This document shows, in pieces, positions 26,578 to 36,431 of a stretch of DNA of 64,000 nt (position 1 is its first letter; every line of letters begins with the position of its first letter). Made by a program: the position numbers and the translations under genes. The notes under the pieces were generated by a model. That model saw only the letters and a list, made by a program, of their open reading frames with translations, was not told where the DNA came from and did no database searches. This DNA comes from Ferrimonas senticii DSM 18821. Its GTDB lineage: Bacteria > Pseudomonadota > Gammaproteobacteria > Enterobacterales > Shewanellaceae. Where the stretch lies: contig NZ_KE383898.1 of assembly GCF_000422665.1 (NCBI RefSeq), positions 1-64,000 on the forward strand, read 5' to 3'.

Positions 26578-29160
26578 CTAATTAGTTGGTTGAAGAGTTA
26601 ACGCCTCAATCAGGGCGCTGTGAAGCCGTTGTTCCGCTTCACTGGATAGGGCTGTACCGCCGGGATTGGACAGTTGGAAGAAATCCTCCGCTTTTTCGCC
26701 GACGGTGGTGATTTTGGCGGCTTTTACCACCACATCACATTGTTCAAAAATTTCGCCGATATGAGCCAACAAACCGGGGCGGTCGAGGGTGACCAGTTCA
26801 ATCATGCTGCTGTTTTTGCGCTGTGACGGCAAAAAACCAACCCGAGTCGGAACGTTAAACGATCGCAGCCGCCGTGGCAGTGCCCGCTTCGGCCGTGTCG
26901 GCGTTTGTTCGCGGGTCAGCGCTTGCAGCAAACTTTTACGAATGCTGGCGATCCGCGATGGGTTTTGGATTGGCGTGCCATCGTGCTCGTGAATGATAAA
27001 GCTATCAAGGGCAAAGCCATCTTTGGTGGTAAAGATCTGGGCATCATGCACCAGCACCTGCTTAGCGTCGAGTACCGTTAAGATGCGGGTAAACAATCCT
27101 TGGGTGTCGTGGGCATAGATAAACAGCTCGGTGCCACCACGGCTGTGCTCTGGGTGGATCTCCACCAGATAATCGGGGATCTGTTGTGCTAGCAGGCATT
27201 CACTGTGCTGTTGGATCTGTTGGGCATTAAAGCGCAGAAAGTAATCGGCGCTAAAACGGTGCCATAAGGTGTCGATCTCATCATCAACGAACCCCTGGCG
27301 AAGCAATTGTTTGCGCGCTTTGGCTTGATGTTCGCGGATCCGAGCGCGGCTATCCACCGGGATCGCCATCCCCGCATTTAAGCGGTCACGCGTGGTGTGG
27401 TAAAGCTCTCGCAGCAGTGAGCCTTTCCAGTTGTTCCACAATTTGTCGTTGGTGGCACAGATATCGGCAACCGTCAAACAGTACAGGTAGGCCAACTGGT
27501 TTTGGTCTTTGACCACCTGAGCAAATTTTTCAATCTCATCCGGATCGGTAATGTCACGGCGCTGGGCGGTGACCGACATCAGCAAGTGATGCTGCACCAA
27601 CCACGCGACTAAACGGCCATCATGCTCGTTCATGTTGTGTTGCTGACAGAACAATCGCGCTTCTTCGGCGCCGATGTCGCTGTGATCGCCACCGCGACCT
27701 TTGCCGATGTCATGGAAGATGGCTGCCAGTACCAGTAAGCCTTTTTTTGGCAACTGTTCGATTAGGACGCTGCCAAGCGGAAAGATCTCTTTGTGCTCGG
27801 GGTCGGCGAATTTCTGGATAAATTGCAGCAGTCGATGGGTATGTTCATCAACGGTATAGGCATGAAACAGGTCAAACTGCATCTGTCCAGCAATATGCTG
27901 CCATGGCTTGAGGTAGGCCCCCATGATGCCGTGGCGGTGCATCAGTGACAGCGCTTTAATGCCATTACCATGGCGTAAAATCGCCATGAATTGTTTGCGA
28001 TTGGCGGCATCTTCCGCCAACGGTTGCTTCAATTTGCGACGGGCATTACGCAGCAGCCGCAAGGTCGAGGCGGAGACAATCCGCAGCTCTGGATGCATTG
28101 CCAAGGCGACAAACAACTTAAGAATGTTTTGTGGGTCATCGAACACCCCATTGTGGCGCGCTTCGATGTATTTGCCACGGCGATAGAAGTGTTCGCAGAT
28201 TGGCTCGGGCGCCGGCATCGCTTTATCGCCCAGTGTCTGCCGGAACAGCAGCAGCAACATCTGGTTCAGTTCCCGCACGGCCCGCACAGTGCGGTAGAAG
28301 CGCTTCATCAACTGTTCGACCGCTTTAAGCTGCTCACCGTCTTGATAGCCCATCAGCAAGGCAACGTCGCGCTGGTAATCAAACAACAACCGGTCTTCGG
28401 AACGGCCCGACACCTGATGCAGGGCAAAGCGCAAGCGCCACAGGAAATCGCGACAGGCATTCAGTTCTTCCAGCTCTTCGCGGGTCAGATAGTGATGGCT
28501 AACTAACTCGGCCAGGCAGGTGGCATTAAAGTGACGCAGTGCCACCCAAGTCACGGTTTGAATATCGCGCAGACCGCCAGGGCAGGATTTTAGGTTGGGC
28601 TCAAGATCAAATGGTGTGGCCTTTTTATGGCGGCCTTTTTGTTCATCAAATTTGGCTTTAAAAAATGCCGATGATGGCCAAAATTGGCGGTCACTCAGGG
28701 CTTCAGTCAGCTGTTGATAAAGGGCGTTGTCGCCACTGATAACTCGGGATTCAAGTAAATTAGTGGCGATGGTGACATCGTCGCTGGCTTGGCGCATGGT
28801 TTCCGCCACGGAACGGACGCTGTGGCCGATCTCCAATTTGGCGTCCCACAGGGCGGTCAGAAATTCACTTAACCCTTGTTCTTGAGCAGCACAGATCTGC
28901 TCGCTGGTAAGGATCAGCAGGTCAATGTCGGAGCGCGGGTGCAATTCGCCACGGCCATAGCCACCAACGGCGACTAACGTCAGCGGATGATCATTAAGGC
29001 CGCTGTCGTGCCAAAAGTCGCTTAGCAGCTGGTCGATGACGACCGCGCGCTCCGCCAACAATACCCCAATCGCTTGGCCTTGCTGAAACTGCGCTAGCTG
29101 TTGTTGATCCAGTTCAGTTTGACGGGCGCGACAGGCGGCGATCCGTTGCCGGTGTTCCAT
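26578..29160 (-). CDS. glnD: Bifunctional PII uridylyltransferase/uridylyl-removing enzyme
   Basis: The glutamine sensor of nitrogen control: uridylylates PII when glutamine is low and removes UMP when it is high. The 860-residue product has a nucleotidyltransferase domain with [19 protein letters not shown] (about 66-84), a GlnD linker, and an HD hydrolase domain with [19 protein letters not shown] (about residue 490). Two C-terminal ACT domains follow, one starting [20 protein letters not shown] and one [19 protein letters not shown]. It is slightly shorter than E. coli GlnD (890). Eleven bases separate it from dapD. Confidence 0.97.
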   Translation of the reverse strand: MEHRQRIAACRARQTELDQQQLAQFQQGQAIGVLLAERAVVIDQLLSDFWHDSGLNDHPLTLVAVGGYGRGELHPRSDIDLLILTSEQICAAQEQGLSEFLTALWDAKLEIGHSVRSVAETMRQASDDVTIATNLLESRVISGDNALYQQLTEALSDRQFWPSSAFFKAKFDEQKGRHKKATPFDLEPNLKSCPGGLRDIQTVTWVALRHFNATCLAELVSHHYLTREELEELNACRDFLWRLRFALHQVSGRSEDRLLFDYQRDVALLMGYQDGEQLKAVEQLMKRFYRTVRAVRELNQMLLLLFRQTLGDKAMPAPEPICEHFYRRGKYIEARHNGVFDDPQNILKLFVALAMHPELRIVSASTLRLLRNARRKLKQPLAEDAANRKQFMAILRHGNGIKALSLMHRHGIMGAYLKPWQHIAGQMQFDLFHAYTVDEHTHRLLQFIQKFADPEHKEIFPLGSVLIEQLPKKGLLVLAAIFHDIGKGRGGDHSDIGAEEARLFCQQHNMNEHDGRLVAWLVQHHLLMSVTAQRRDITDPDEIEKFAQVVKDQNQLAYLYCLTVADICATNDKLWNNWKGSLLRELYHTTRDRLNAGMAIPVDSRARIREHQAKARKQLLRQGFVDDEIDTLWHRFSADYFLRFNAQQIQQHSECLLAQQIPDYLVEIHPEHSRGGTELFIYAHDTQGLFTRILTVLDAKQVLVHDAQIFTTKDGFALDSFIIHEHDGTPIQNPSRIASIRKSLLQALTREQTPTRPKRALPRRLRSFNVPTRVGFLPSQRKNSSMIELVTLDRPGLLAHIGEIFEQCDVVVKAAKITTVGEKAEDFFQLSNPGGTALSSEAEQRLHSALIEALTLQPTN

Positions 29161-29193
29161 GATTGTGGTACCTCGGGTGGGCGCAGGTAGCGC

Positions 29194-29988
29194 TTAGCTG
29201 TGCTTGATGATCTGTGGCAGTTGTTCGGCTTCTTCGGCACGCCAAGTCAGCACTTCACAGCCATCTTCGGTGATCAGCAAGGTGTGCTCGAATTGCGCGG
29301 ATGGTTGGCCATCTTTGGTGGTCGCAGTCCAGCCATCTTTTTTGCTGACTTTGCAGCGGTAATCGCCGGCGTTGATCATTGGTTCGATGGTGAAGATCAT
29401 GCCCGCTTTCAACGCCAGACGTGCTTTGTTTTTGTAGTGAACGATTTGCGGCTCTTCATGGAAGCCTTCGCCGATACCGTGACCACAAAAATCGCGTACT
29501 ACCGAGAACCCTTCACGTTCTGCGATAGGCTGGATGGTGCCGCCGATGTCCGACAAACACACGCCAGGCTTAAGCATCTTAATCGCGGCATACAACGACT
29601 GCTGAGTCACCTCGACCAGCTTTTTGTTGCGCGGCGTGGTTTGACCCACGATAAACATTTTTGAAGTGTCGCCATGGTAGCCATCTTTGATGACGGTGAC
29701 GTCGATGTTGACGATATCACCCTCTTTGAGCTTCTTATGCCCAGGGATGCCGTGGCAGACCACTTCGTTGATGGAGATGCAGGTGGACTTTGGGAAACCG
29801 TGGTAGTTCAGCGGTGCCGGGATCGCCTTTTGCACCTTGGTGATGTGGTCATGCATGATTTGGTTGAGCTCATCGGTGGTCACGCCCTTTTGTACGTACG
29901 GGCCGATCATCTCCAATACTTCACCAGCCAAACGGCCAACTACGCGCATCTTTTCGATCTGTTCTGGGGTCTTGATGACAATACTCAT
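29194..29988 (-). CDS. map: Type I methionine aminopeptidase
   Basis: Removes the initiator methionine from nascent proteins. The 264-residue product equals E. coli Map in length. Metal ligands are visible: the two aspartates in NIDVTVIKDGYHGDTSKMF, the histidine in GHGIGEGFHEEP, and glutamates in FTIEPMINAG and QFEHTLLITEDG. Divergent from rpsB and first gene of the map-glnD-dapD unit. Confidence 0.97.
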   Translation of the reverse strand: MSIVIKTPEQIEKMRVVGRLAGEVLEMIGPYVQKGVTTDELNQIMHDHITKVQKAIPAPLNYHGFPKSTCISINEVVCHGIPGHKKLKEGDIVNIDVTVIKDGYHGDTSKMFIVGQTTPRNKKLVEVTQQSLYAAIKMLKPGVCLSDIGGTIQPIAEREGFSVVRDFCGHGIGEGFHEEPQIVHYKNKARLALKAGMIFTIEPMINAGDYRCKVSKKDGWTATTKDGQPSAQFEHTLLITEDGCEVLTWRAEEAEQLPQIIKHS

Positions 29989-30221
29989 TGGGCTACTCTT
30001 AAATTCGGTTTTGCTGGGCTAATTGAGGTCGACAGATTGAGCTTCGCGGCGGCTTGTGGTAATTTGCGCGCCGACTGTCTGCCCAGCCAGTTTCCCCGCC
30101 ATTATGGCGAGGCGCCGGTTAGGACGCAAAGGCGGTCATTATATCGTTAAATTCATTTTATAAACCACACACGTACTGACACATGATTCGGGGTGCCCCA
30201 AGCACGTTTTAAACGTCGCTG

Positions 30222-30272
30222 CTATGGGTCGGATTATGGAGTATGTGGAGGCTTAACCCCATAGAGGTAATC
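30222..30272 (+). promoter_or_regulatory. rpsB leader hairpin over the ribosome binding site
   Basis: CTATGGG (30222-30228) can pair with CCCATAG (30258-30264), whose 3' end overlaps the AGAGG ribosome binding site of rpsB. Gammaproteobacterial rpsB mRNAs carry a conserved leader through which S2 represses its own operon. This stem is consistent with that element. A weak TATAAA -10 candidate is at 30159-30164. Confidence 0.5.
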
Positions 30273-30998
30273 ATGGCTACTGTTTCCATGCGCGACATGC
30301 TGAAAGCTGGTGTTCACTTCGGTCACCAGACCCGTTACTGGAACCCAAAGATGAAGCCATTCATCTTCGGCGCTCGTAACCGCGTTCACATCATCAACCT
30401 GGAGCACACTGTTCCAATGATGAACGAAGCTCTGGCTTTCATCGAGAACATCGCTTCTAAGAACGGTAAAGTTCTGTTCGTTGGTACCAAGCGCGCTGCT
30501 GGTGCTGCGGTTCGTGAAGCTGCTCAGTCTTGCGACCAGTACTTCGTAGACAACCGCTGGTTGGGCGGCATGCTGACCAACTGGAAGACCGTTCGTCAAT
30601 CTATCAAGCGTCTGAAAGAGCTGGAAATCCAGTCTCAAGATGGCACCTTCGAGAAGATGACCAAGAAAGAAGCCCTGATGCGTACTCGCGAAATGGCTAA
30701 ACTGGACAAGTCTCTGGGCGGTATCAAAGACATGGGCGGCCTGCCAGACGTAATGTTCGTTATCGGCGCTGACCACGAGCACATCGCAATCAAAGAAGCG
30801 AACAACCTGGGCATTCCAGTTGTTGCTATCGTTGATACCAACACCAACCCAGATGGCGTTGACTACATCGTTCCTGGTAACGATGACGCGATCCGTGCTA
30901 TCCAGCTGTACACCTCTGCTGTTGCTCAAGCTGTTAAAGACGGCCGCAACCAAGACGTAGTTGTTCAAGCTGAAGACGGTTTCGTAGAAGCTGAATAA
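30273..30998 (+). CDS. rpsB: 30S ribosomal protein S2
   Basis: A small-subunit protein needed for S1 binding and late 30S assembly. The 241-residue product (same as E. coli) starts [20 protein letters not shown] and contains [20 protein letters not shown] and [16 protein letters not shown]. Codon use is strongly biased, as expected for high expression. ATG 30273 follows AGAGG; the upstream in-frame start at 30243 is leader. Followed by an attenuating hairpin before tsf. Confidence 0.98.
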   Translation: MATVSMRDMLKAGVHFGHQTRYWNPKMKPFIFGARNRVHIINLEHTVPMMNEALAFIENIASKNGKVLFVGTKRAAGAAVREAAQSCDQYFVDNRWLGGMLTNWKTVRQSIKRLKELEIQSQDGTFEKMTKKEALMRTREMAKLDKSLGGIKDMGGLPDVMFVIGADHEHIAIKEANNLGIPVVAIVDTNTNPDGVDYIVPGNDDAIRAIQLYTSAVAQAVKDGRNQDVVVQAEDGFVEAE

Positions 30999-31053
30999 TT
31001 GGGTGGGGTGTTAGGCCCTTCCCCAACTAACCAAGTGTTATTTGGTTAAAGCG

Positions 31054-31077
31054 GGGGCCCTTTGTGGCCCCTGTTTT
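31054..31077 (+). terminator. Intergenic attenuator, rpsB-tsf
   Basis: GGGGCC (31054-31059) pairs with GGCCCC (31066-31071), followed by GTTTT. A preceding AACCAA/TTGGTT stem strengthens it. E. coli also has a partial terminator here, which lowers tsf relative to rpsB. Confidence 0.65.
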
Positions 31078-31111
31078 CTAAGTTAAGACTCCTGTCTAGA
31101 GGAATATGACA

Positions 31112-31987
31112 ATGGCAGTTACTGCTGCTCTGGTTAAAGAGCTACGCGAGCGCACTGGCGCTGGCATGATGGATTGTAAGAAAGCCCTGGTTGAAGCGAA
31201 CGGCGACATCGAGCTGGCTATCGAAGACATGCGTAAGTCTGGTCTGGCAAAAGCGGCTAAGAAAGCTGGCCGTGTTGCTGCTGAAGGCGTGGTAATCATC
31301 AAGCAAGAAGCTGGTGTTGCTGCCATGGTTGAAGTTAACTGTGAGACTGACTTCGTAGCTATGGACGCTTCTTTCCAAGCTATGGCGAACGGCATTGCTG
31401 ACATCGCTCTGGCTGGCAAGATCACCGACATCGAAGCACTGCGCGCTGCGCCAATGAACGGTTCCGACGTTGAAACCGTACGTGCTGAGCTGGTTGCTAA
31501 GATCGGCGAAAACATGGCTGTACGTCGTGTTGAAATCGTTGAAGGCAACACCATCGGTGCTTACATCCACGGTCGTAAGATCGGTGTAGTAGCGATTCTG
31601 AACGGCGGTACCGAAGAGCTGGCTAAAGACATCGCTATGCACGTAGCTGCTTGTTCTCCACAGTTCGTTCGCGAGTCTGACGTTTCTGAAGAAGTGGTTG
31701 CTAAAGAGCGCGAAATCCAAGTTGAAATCGCAATCAACTCTGGCAAGCCAAAAGAGATCGCAGAAAAGATGGTTGAAGGCCGTATGCGCAAGTTCACCGG
31801 TGAGATCTCTCTGACCGGTCAGGCTTTCGTTAAAGACCCATCCATCACCGTTGCTCAGCTGCTGAAGCAGCACGGTGCAGAAGTAGTTAACTTCGTACGT
31901 ATGGAAGTTGGCGAAGGCATCGAGCGTGAAGAAGTAGACTTCGCTGCTGAAGTAGCTGCTCAGGTAGCTGCTGCATCTAAGCAGTAA
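31112..31987 (+). CDS. tsf: Elongation factor Ts
   Basis: Nucleotide exchange factor that recycles EF-Tu-GDP. The 291-residue product begins [20 protein letters not shown] and carries the N-terminal [21 protein letters not shown] region, [11 protein letters not shown], and the IAMHVAA and [13 protein letters not shown] core. ATG 31112 has TAGAGGA about 9 bases upstream; ATG 31106 is too close to it. Strongly biased codons. A terminator hairpin follows at 32006. Confidence 0.98.
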   Translation: MAVTAALVKELRERTGAGMMDCKKALVEANGDIELAIEDMRKSGLAKAAKKAGRVAAEGVVIIKQEAGVAAMVEVNCETDFVAMDASFQAMANGIADIALAGKITDIEALRAAPMNGSDVETVRAELVAKIGENMAVRRVEIVEGNTIGAYIHGRKIGVVAILNGGTEELAKDIAMHVAACSPQFVRESDVSEEVVAKEREIQVEIAINSGKPKEIAEKMVEGRMRKFTGEISLTGQAFVKDPSITVAQLLKQHGAEVVNFVRMEVGEGIEREEVDFAAEVAAQVAAASKQ

Positions 31988-32005
31988 TCGTCCGCTTTGG
32001 ATAAT

Positions 32006-32034
32006 AAAGACCGCAGTAATTCACTGCGGTCTTT
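32006..32034 (+). terminator. Terminator hairpin after tsf
   Basis: AAAGACCGCAGT (32006-32017) pairs with ACTGCGGTCTTT (32023-32034). The T-tract after the stem is interrupted, so readthrough to pyrH is possible. Confidence 0.78.
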
Positions 32035-32124
32035 GTCTATCACCCTGCCAGAGATTATCGCTAATCGCTTTAGGCTGTAAGCCATTACCGATGATGTTTG
32101 CTTTTCGCTACTAGGAAAATATCT

Positions 32125-32847
32125 ATGACTACCAATCCAAAACCTGCCTTCCGCCGCATTCTGCTGAAACTCAGTGGCGAGGCCCTGATGGGCAATGAAG
32201 GTTTCGGCATCGATCCAAAAGTACTGGATCGTATGGCTGAAGAGATCAAAGAACTGGTTGAACTGGGCGTTCAGGTTGGGTTGGTGATCGGCGGCGGCAA
32301 CCTGTTCCGCGGCGAAGGTCTAGCCAAAGCGGGCATGAACCGCGTTGTTGGCGACCACATGGGCATGTTGGCGACCGTAATGAACGGTTTGGCGATGCGT
32401 GATGCGCTGCACCGTGCCTACGTGAATGCCCGTCTGATGTCAGCCATCCCACTGAATGGCGTGTGTGACAACTACCAGTGGGCGGAAGCGATCAGCCTGC
32501 TGAAGTCTGGCCGGGTGGTGATCTTCTCAGCCGGTACCGGTAACCCATTCTTCACCACCGACTCGGCAGCCTGTCTGCGCGGCATTGAAATTGAAGCCGA
32601 TATCGTACTGAAAGCCACCAAAGTGGACGGCGTTTACACTGATGATCCAGTTAAAAATCCAGACGCAGTTAAGTATGATAAGCTCAGCTACAACGAGGTA
32701 CTGGATAAAGAGTTGAAAGTGATGGATTTGTCCGCATTCACTCTGGCTCGTGATCACCAGTTGCCGATCAAAGTCTTCAACATGAATGAAGCCGGTGCCC
32801 TGCGCCGAGTGGTGATGGGCGAAGCCATCGGCACTCTGATCAGCTAA
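32125..32847 (+). CDS. pyrH: UMP kinase
   Basis: Hexameric bacterial UMP kinase of the amino-acid kinase fold, making UDP for pyrimidine nucleotide supply; regulated by GTP and UTP in relatives. The 240-residue product has [13 protein letters not shown], the loop [15 protein letters not shown], and [19 protein letters not shown] 32125 is preceded by AGGAAA; the start at 32098 is not used. Sits between tsf and frr as in E. coli. Confidence 0.97.
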   Translation: MTTNPKPAFRRILLKLSGEALMGNEGFGIDPKVLDRMAEEIKELVELGVQVGLVIGGGNLFRGEGLAKAGMNRVVGDHMGMLATVMNGLAMRDALHRAYVNARLMSAIPLNGVCDNYQWAEAISLLKSGRVVIFSAGTGNPFFTTDSAACLRGIEIEADIVLKATKVDGVYTDDPVKNPDAVKYDKLSYNEVLDKELKVMDLSAFTLARDHQLPIKVFNMNEAGALRRVVMGEAIGTLIS

Positions 32848-32887
32848 CCGCATAGCGACATACACGTTTTAAGTAGGAACTAGTCCC

Positions 32888-33445
32888 GTGATTGACGAGA
32901 TCAAACAAGACGCGCAAGAGCGCATGGCGAAGAGCGTTGACGCAACTCGCAACCAGTTTTCCAAAATCCGTACCGGCCGCGCTCACCCAAGCCTGCTGAA
33001 CGGCATCTCCGTATCTTACTACGGTGCTGATACCCCGCTGAATCAAGTAGGTAACGTGGGCACTGAAGACGCACGTACCCTGACCGTAACCGTATTCGAT
33101 CGTTCGATGATCCAAGCGGTAGAGAAAGCGATCATGGCATCTGATCTGGGTTTAAACCCATCTTCTGCAGGTACCCTGATCCGCATTCCGTTGCCACCAC
33201 TGACCGAAGAGCGTCGTCGTGATCTGGTTAAGATCGTTCGTGCTGAAGCGGAAGGCGGTCGTGTTGCAATCCGTAACATCCGTCGTGACGCCAATGCCGA
33301 CATCAAGGCACTGGAGAAAGAGAAAGAGGTATCTGAGGACGACGCACGCCGTGGCGAAGACGAAATCCAGAAGATCACTGACAAATTTGTGAAAGAGATC
33401 GAAGTGATCTTGGCCGACAAAGAAAAAGAGCTGATGGAAGTCTAA
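32888..33445 (+). CDS. frr: Ribosome recycling factor
   Basis: Splits post-termination ribosomes together with EF-G. The 185-residue product has the RRF pattern: the N-terminal helix with [20 protein letters not shown], domain II, and [20 protein letters not shown]. It starts with GTG, as does E. coli frr, with an AGTAGGAAC site upstream. Ends just before a terminator. Confidence 0.97.
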   Translation: MIDEIKQDAQERMAKSVDATRNQFSKIRTGRAHPSLLNGISVSYYGADTPLNQVGNVGTEDARTLTVTVFDRSMIQAVEKAIMASDLGLNPSSAGTLIRIPLPPLTEERRRDLVKIVRAEAEGGRVAIRNIRRDANADIKALEKEKEVSEDDARRGEDEIQKITDKFVKEIEVILADKEKELMEV

Positions 33446-33472
33446 GCAAACGCTTGTCTTTAATTAGAAATG

Positions 33473-33507
33473 ACGCCGTGTAGGGTTATACTACACGGCG
33501 TTTGTTT
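33473..33507 (+). terminator. Terminator between frr and uppS
   Basis: ACGCCGTGTAG (33473-33483) pairs with CTACACGGCGT (33491-33501), followed by TTGTTT. It supports the uppS start at 33535 rather than inside the stem's tail. Confidence 0.8.
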
Positions 33508-33534
33508 ATCTACCTTGCTATGAGTTGCCCATCC

Positions 33535-34281
33535 ATGTCCGATAGTTTTACCTCCGCTACAGCAGTTCCGCGCCACGTCGCCATTATTATGGATGGTAAT
33601 GGTCGTTGGGCTGAGACCAAGGGGCAGCCACGGGTGATGGGACACCGTGCCGGGGTAAAATCGGTGCGCGAGATCGTTCGGGTTTGCCGCGAACGTGGTA
33701 TCGAAGCACTGACTCTGTTCGCATTTTCCAGTGAAAACTGGTCGCGCCCAGAGAGAGAGGTGCAGCTGTTGATGCGCTTGTTTATGGCGGTGTTGCGCCG
33801 TGAACTGAATGACTTGCATGAAAACAACGTACGCTTGCGGATCATCGGCGACATCAGTGGTTTTGATGATAAGTTGCAGCAACGCATTCGTGCTGCTGAA
33901 GCCAAAACGGCCGGTTGTGATGGCTTGCAATTGAACGTCGCTGCCAATTACGGTGGTCGCTGGGATATTGCTCAGGCCTCGCAGCAAATGGCTGTATTGG
34001 TACAACAAGGTGAACTGTCGGTTGAGCAGATCGACGAACAAACCATGGCGCGATTTATGACCTTGGCGGATCAGCCGGAAGTGGATCTGCTGATCCGCAC
34101 CGGTGGTGAAAAGCGCATTAGCAACTTCTTGTTGTGGCAATGCGCTTACGCTGAGCTGTTTTTCTCATCGGTGCTGTGGCCTGAATTTGATGAAGCGGCA
34201 ATGGCGGAGGCCCTAAGCTGCTTTGGTGGCCGTCAACGCCGTTTTGGCCTGACCGGCGCTCAGGTAACCAATAATTTATAA
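33535..34281 (+). CDS. uppS: Undecaprenyl diphosphate synthase
   Basis: Cis-prenyltransferase making the C55 lipid carrier for peptidoglycan and polysaccharides. The 248-residue product has HVAIIMDGNGRWAETKGQP (catalytic Asp), FAFSSENWSRP, and RTGGEKRISNFLLWQCAYAE. ATG 33535 fits homologues; earlier in-frame starts at 33502 and 33520 have no clear ribosome binding site. Starts the long envelope gene run. Confidence 0.96.
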   Translation: MSDSFTSATAVPRHVAIIMDGNGRWAETKGQPRVMGHRAGVKSVREIVRVCRERGIEALTLFAFSSENWSRPEREVQLLMRLFMAVLRRELNDLHENNVRLRIIGDISGFDDKLQQRIRAAEAKTAGCDGLQLNVAANYGGRWDIAQASQQMAVLVQQGELSVEQIDEQTMARFMTLADQPEVDLLIRTGGEKRISNFLLWQCAYAELFFSSVLWPEFDEAAMAEALSCFGGRQRRFGLTGAQVTNNL

Positions 34282-34325
34282 GTCGGACAACCGACCCCAA
34301 TATCAGAAATACAATCGAGGTTCGT

Positions 34326-35174
34326 TTGCTGAAGCAACGTGTTTTGACCGCTCTGGCGTTAATCCCAGTGGCACTGGCAGCTATCTTTCTGCTGCCATTG
34401 CACGGGTTTGCCATTGCCGTGGCGGTGTTGATGGTCCTCGCAGGACGCGAGTTTGGTGCCTTTATTCTGCCGGATATGCCTGCGGCAAAGGTGGTTTATG
34501 GTGTCTCGATTGGCGCCATTTTGGCGGCCTTAGTGTTGCTGGTTCCTGCTGCAGAAATTTGGCACGACGGCCAATTGCACCCGCTCTACCAAGGGATCAC
34601 CATCGCCGGGGCGGTTTGGTGGTTAGTTGCGCTGGCGTTGGTGCTCAGCTATCCGGGCAGTGCCAAAGCGTGGCAAGACCGACCAATGGTTAAAGCGATC
34701 TTTGGCCAACTGACCATCCTGCCGGCATTTACCGCGATGGTGGCACTTAAAGGCTGGCAAGGTGAATTTACCGGAGCCTGGTTAGTGTTGGCGGTGCTGC
34801 TGCTGGTATGGGGAGCTGATACCGGTGCCTATGCTGTTGGTAAAGCGATTGGCAAACGTAAACTGATCCCAAAAGTATCGCCAGGAAAAACCTGCGAAGG
34901 CCTTGCCGGTGGCATGGCGGTGTGTGCGCTGCTGAGCCTTGGAGCTTGGTGTTTTGTCCCGAGCTTAAATCCGCTGGAAGCCGCCATTCTAGGGATGGTG
35001 ACCGGTTTGGCGTCGGCACTGGGCGATCTGACTGAAAGCATGCTTAAGCGTTCGGCCAACATCAAAGACAGTGGCCGGATGTTGCCAGGTCACGGCGGTG
35101 TGCTTGATCGCATTGATAGCGTGACTGCGGCGATGCCGGTATTTACGGCGCTGCTGTTATGGTTTGCGGCCTAA
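34326..35174 (+). CDS. cdsA: Phosphatidate cytidylyltransferase
   Basis: Makes CDP-diacylglycerol from phosphatidate and CTP, the branch point of phospholipid synthesis; an inner-membrane enzyme. The 282-residue product has about eight membrane segments and the CdsA signature near the C-terminus (SALGDLTESMLKR, then KDSGRMLPGHGGVLDRIDS). It starts with TTG, as does the E. coli gene, with GAGG seven bases upstream. A terminator-like hairpin separates it from dxr. Confidence 0.95.
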   Translation: MLKQRVLTALALIPVALAAIFLLPLHGFAIAVAVLMVLAGREFGAFILPDMPAAKVVYGVSIGAILAALVLLVPAAEIWHDGQLHPLYQGITIAGAVWWLVALALVLSYPGSAKAWQDRPMVKAIFGQLTILPAFTAMVALKGWQGEFTGAWLVLAVLLLVWGADTGAYAVGKAIGKRKLIPKVSPGKTCEGLAGGMAVCALLSLGAWCFVPSLNPLEAAILGMVTGLASALGDLTESMLKRSANIKDSGRMLPGHGGVLDRIDSVTAAMPVFTALLLWFAA

Positions 35175-35192
35175 ACTAGCGACCCGATTTTA

Positions 35193-35226
35193 GCCCCAAG
35201 GCGTGTGTCTTGGGGCGTTCGTTTTT
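35193..35226 (+). terminator. Terminator hairpin between cdsA and dxr
   Basis: GCCCCAAG (35193-35200) pairs with CTTGGGGC (35209-35216), followed by GTTCGTTTTT. It implies that dxr and downstream genes may have their own promoter. Confidence 0.75.
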
Positions 35227-35240
35227 ACAGCGTGAGTTCG

Positions 35241-36431
35241 ATGCAAAATTTGGCAATCTTCGGCGCTACCGGTTCCATTGGTAGCAGCACCCTCGACATC
35301 ATTCGTCGTCATCCACAGCAATACTGCGCTTATGCGCTGACCGCCAACAGCAACGCCGAAGCGATGGCGAAGTTGTGTTTAGAGTTCAACCCAAAGGTCG
35401 CGGTGCTAGTGGACGCCGAGGCGGCGCAAACCCTAACCCAGTTGTTGGCCGGCAAGTGCGCCACTGAAGTGTTGGCTGGCGCCGATGCGCTAGTTACAGT
35501 AGCGCAGTTGGATGCGGTTGATACTGTGATGGCGGCGATTGTCGGGGCGGCAGGGCTGCCATCAACCATGGCGGCGGTGCGCAAGGGCAAACGAATTTTG
35601 CTAGCCAATAAAGAGGCGTTGGTGGTTTCTGGGCGCCTGTTTATGGACGAGGTAGCCAAATCCGGTGCCACCTTATTGCCGGTGGACAGTGAACACAACG
35701 CCATCTTCCAAAGCTTGCCGCTTGAGGTTCAGCAAAATCTCGGTCACTGCGATCTGGCGGCTAATGGCATCTCCCATCTGCTACTGACCGGCTCTGGTGG
35801 GCCATTCCGCACCACCCCGCTGGATCAGTTTGCTGGCATTACTCCGGCGCAAGCTTGTGCTCACCCGAATTGGAGCATGGGCCGTAAGATCTCGGTTGAT
35901 TCTGCCACCATGATGAATAAAGGCTTGGAGTACGTTGAAGCCCGGTGGCTGTTTAATGCCAGTAGCGAACAGATCCAAGTGGTGGTGCATCCGCAATCGG
36001 TGATCCACTCGATGGTGCAGTATCACGACGGTTCGGTGCTGGCGCAACTCGGCCAGCCAGACATGCGTACGCCAATCGCCCACTGTATGGCCTATCCGCA
36101 GCGGATCCAGGCGGGAGTGGAACCATTAGACTTTTTCAAGGTCGGACAATTAACCTTTGAACGCCCCGATTTCGCCCGTTATCCGTGTCTGCAGTTGGCT
36201 ATTGAAGCCTGTCAGCAGGGACAAGAGGCGACCACCGTGTTAAATGCCGCTAACGAACAAGCGGTTGCGGCCTTTTTGGATGGGGTGATTGGCTTTAGTG
36301 ACATCGCCCGAGTAAACCGTTACTGTCTGGAAAACAGTGATTTAACCACCTGTTCGAGCCTTGAGGCATTAGCGGATCTGGATAGCCGCAGTCGGGGATT
36401 GGCGCAGCATTGGATTAAACGAGGACGTTAA
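35241..36431 (+). CDS. dxr: 1-deoxy-D-xylulose-5-phosphate reductoisomerase
   Basis: Second step of the MEP isoprenoid pathway, NADPH- and divalent-metal-dependent, the fosmidomycin target. The 396-residue product has the NADPH loop [31 protein letters not shown], the metal-binding [11 protein letters not shown], and TGSGGPFR. The block [18 protein letters not shown] follows. ATG 35241 matches homologue starts; a longer frame from 35205 overlaps the terminator tail. Its stop overlaps the rseP start by one base. Confidence 0.97.
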   Translation: MQNLAIFGATGSIGSSTLDIIRRHPQQYCAYALTANSNAEAMAKLCLEFNPKVAVLVDAEAAQTLTQLLAGKCATEVLAGADALVTVAQLDAVDTVMAAIVGAAGLPSTMAAVRKGKRILLANKEALVVSGRLFMDEVAKSGATLLPVDSEHNAIFQSLPLEVQQNLGHCDLAANGISHLLLTGSGGPFRTTPLDQFAGITPAQACAHPNWSMGRKISVDSATMMNKGLEYVEARWLFNASSEQIQVVVHPQSVIHSMVQYHDGSVLAQLGQPDMRTPIAHCMAYPQRIQAGVEPLDFFKVGQLTFERPDFARYPCLQLAIEACQQGQEATTVLNAANEQAVAAFLDGVIGFSDIARVNRYCLENSDLTTCSSLEALADLDSRSRGLAQHWIKRGR

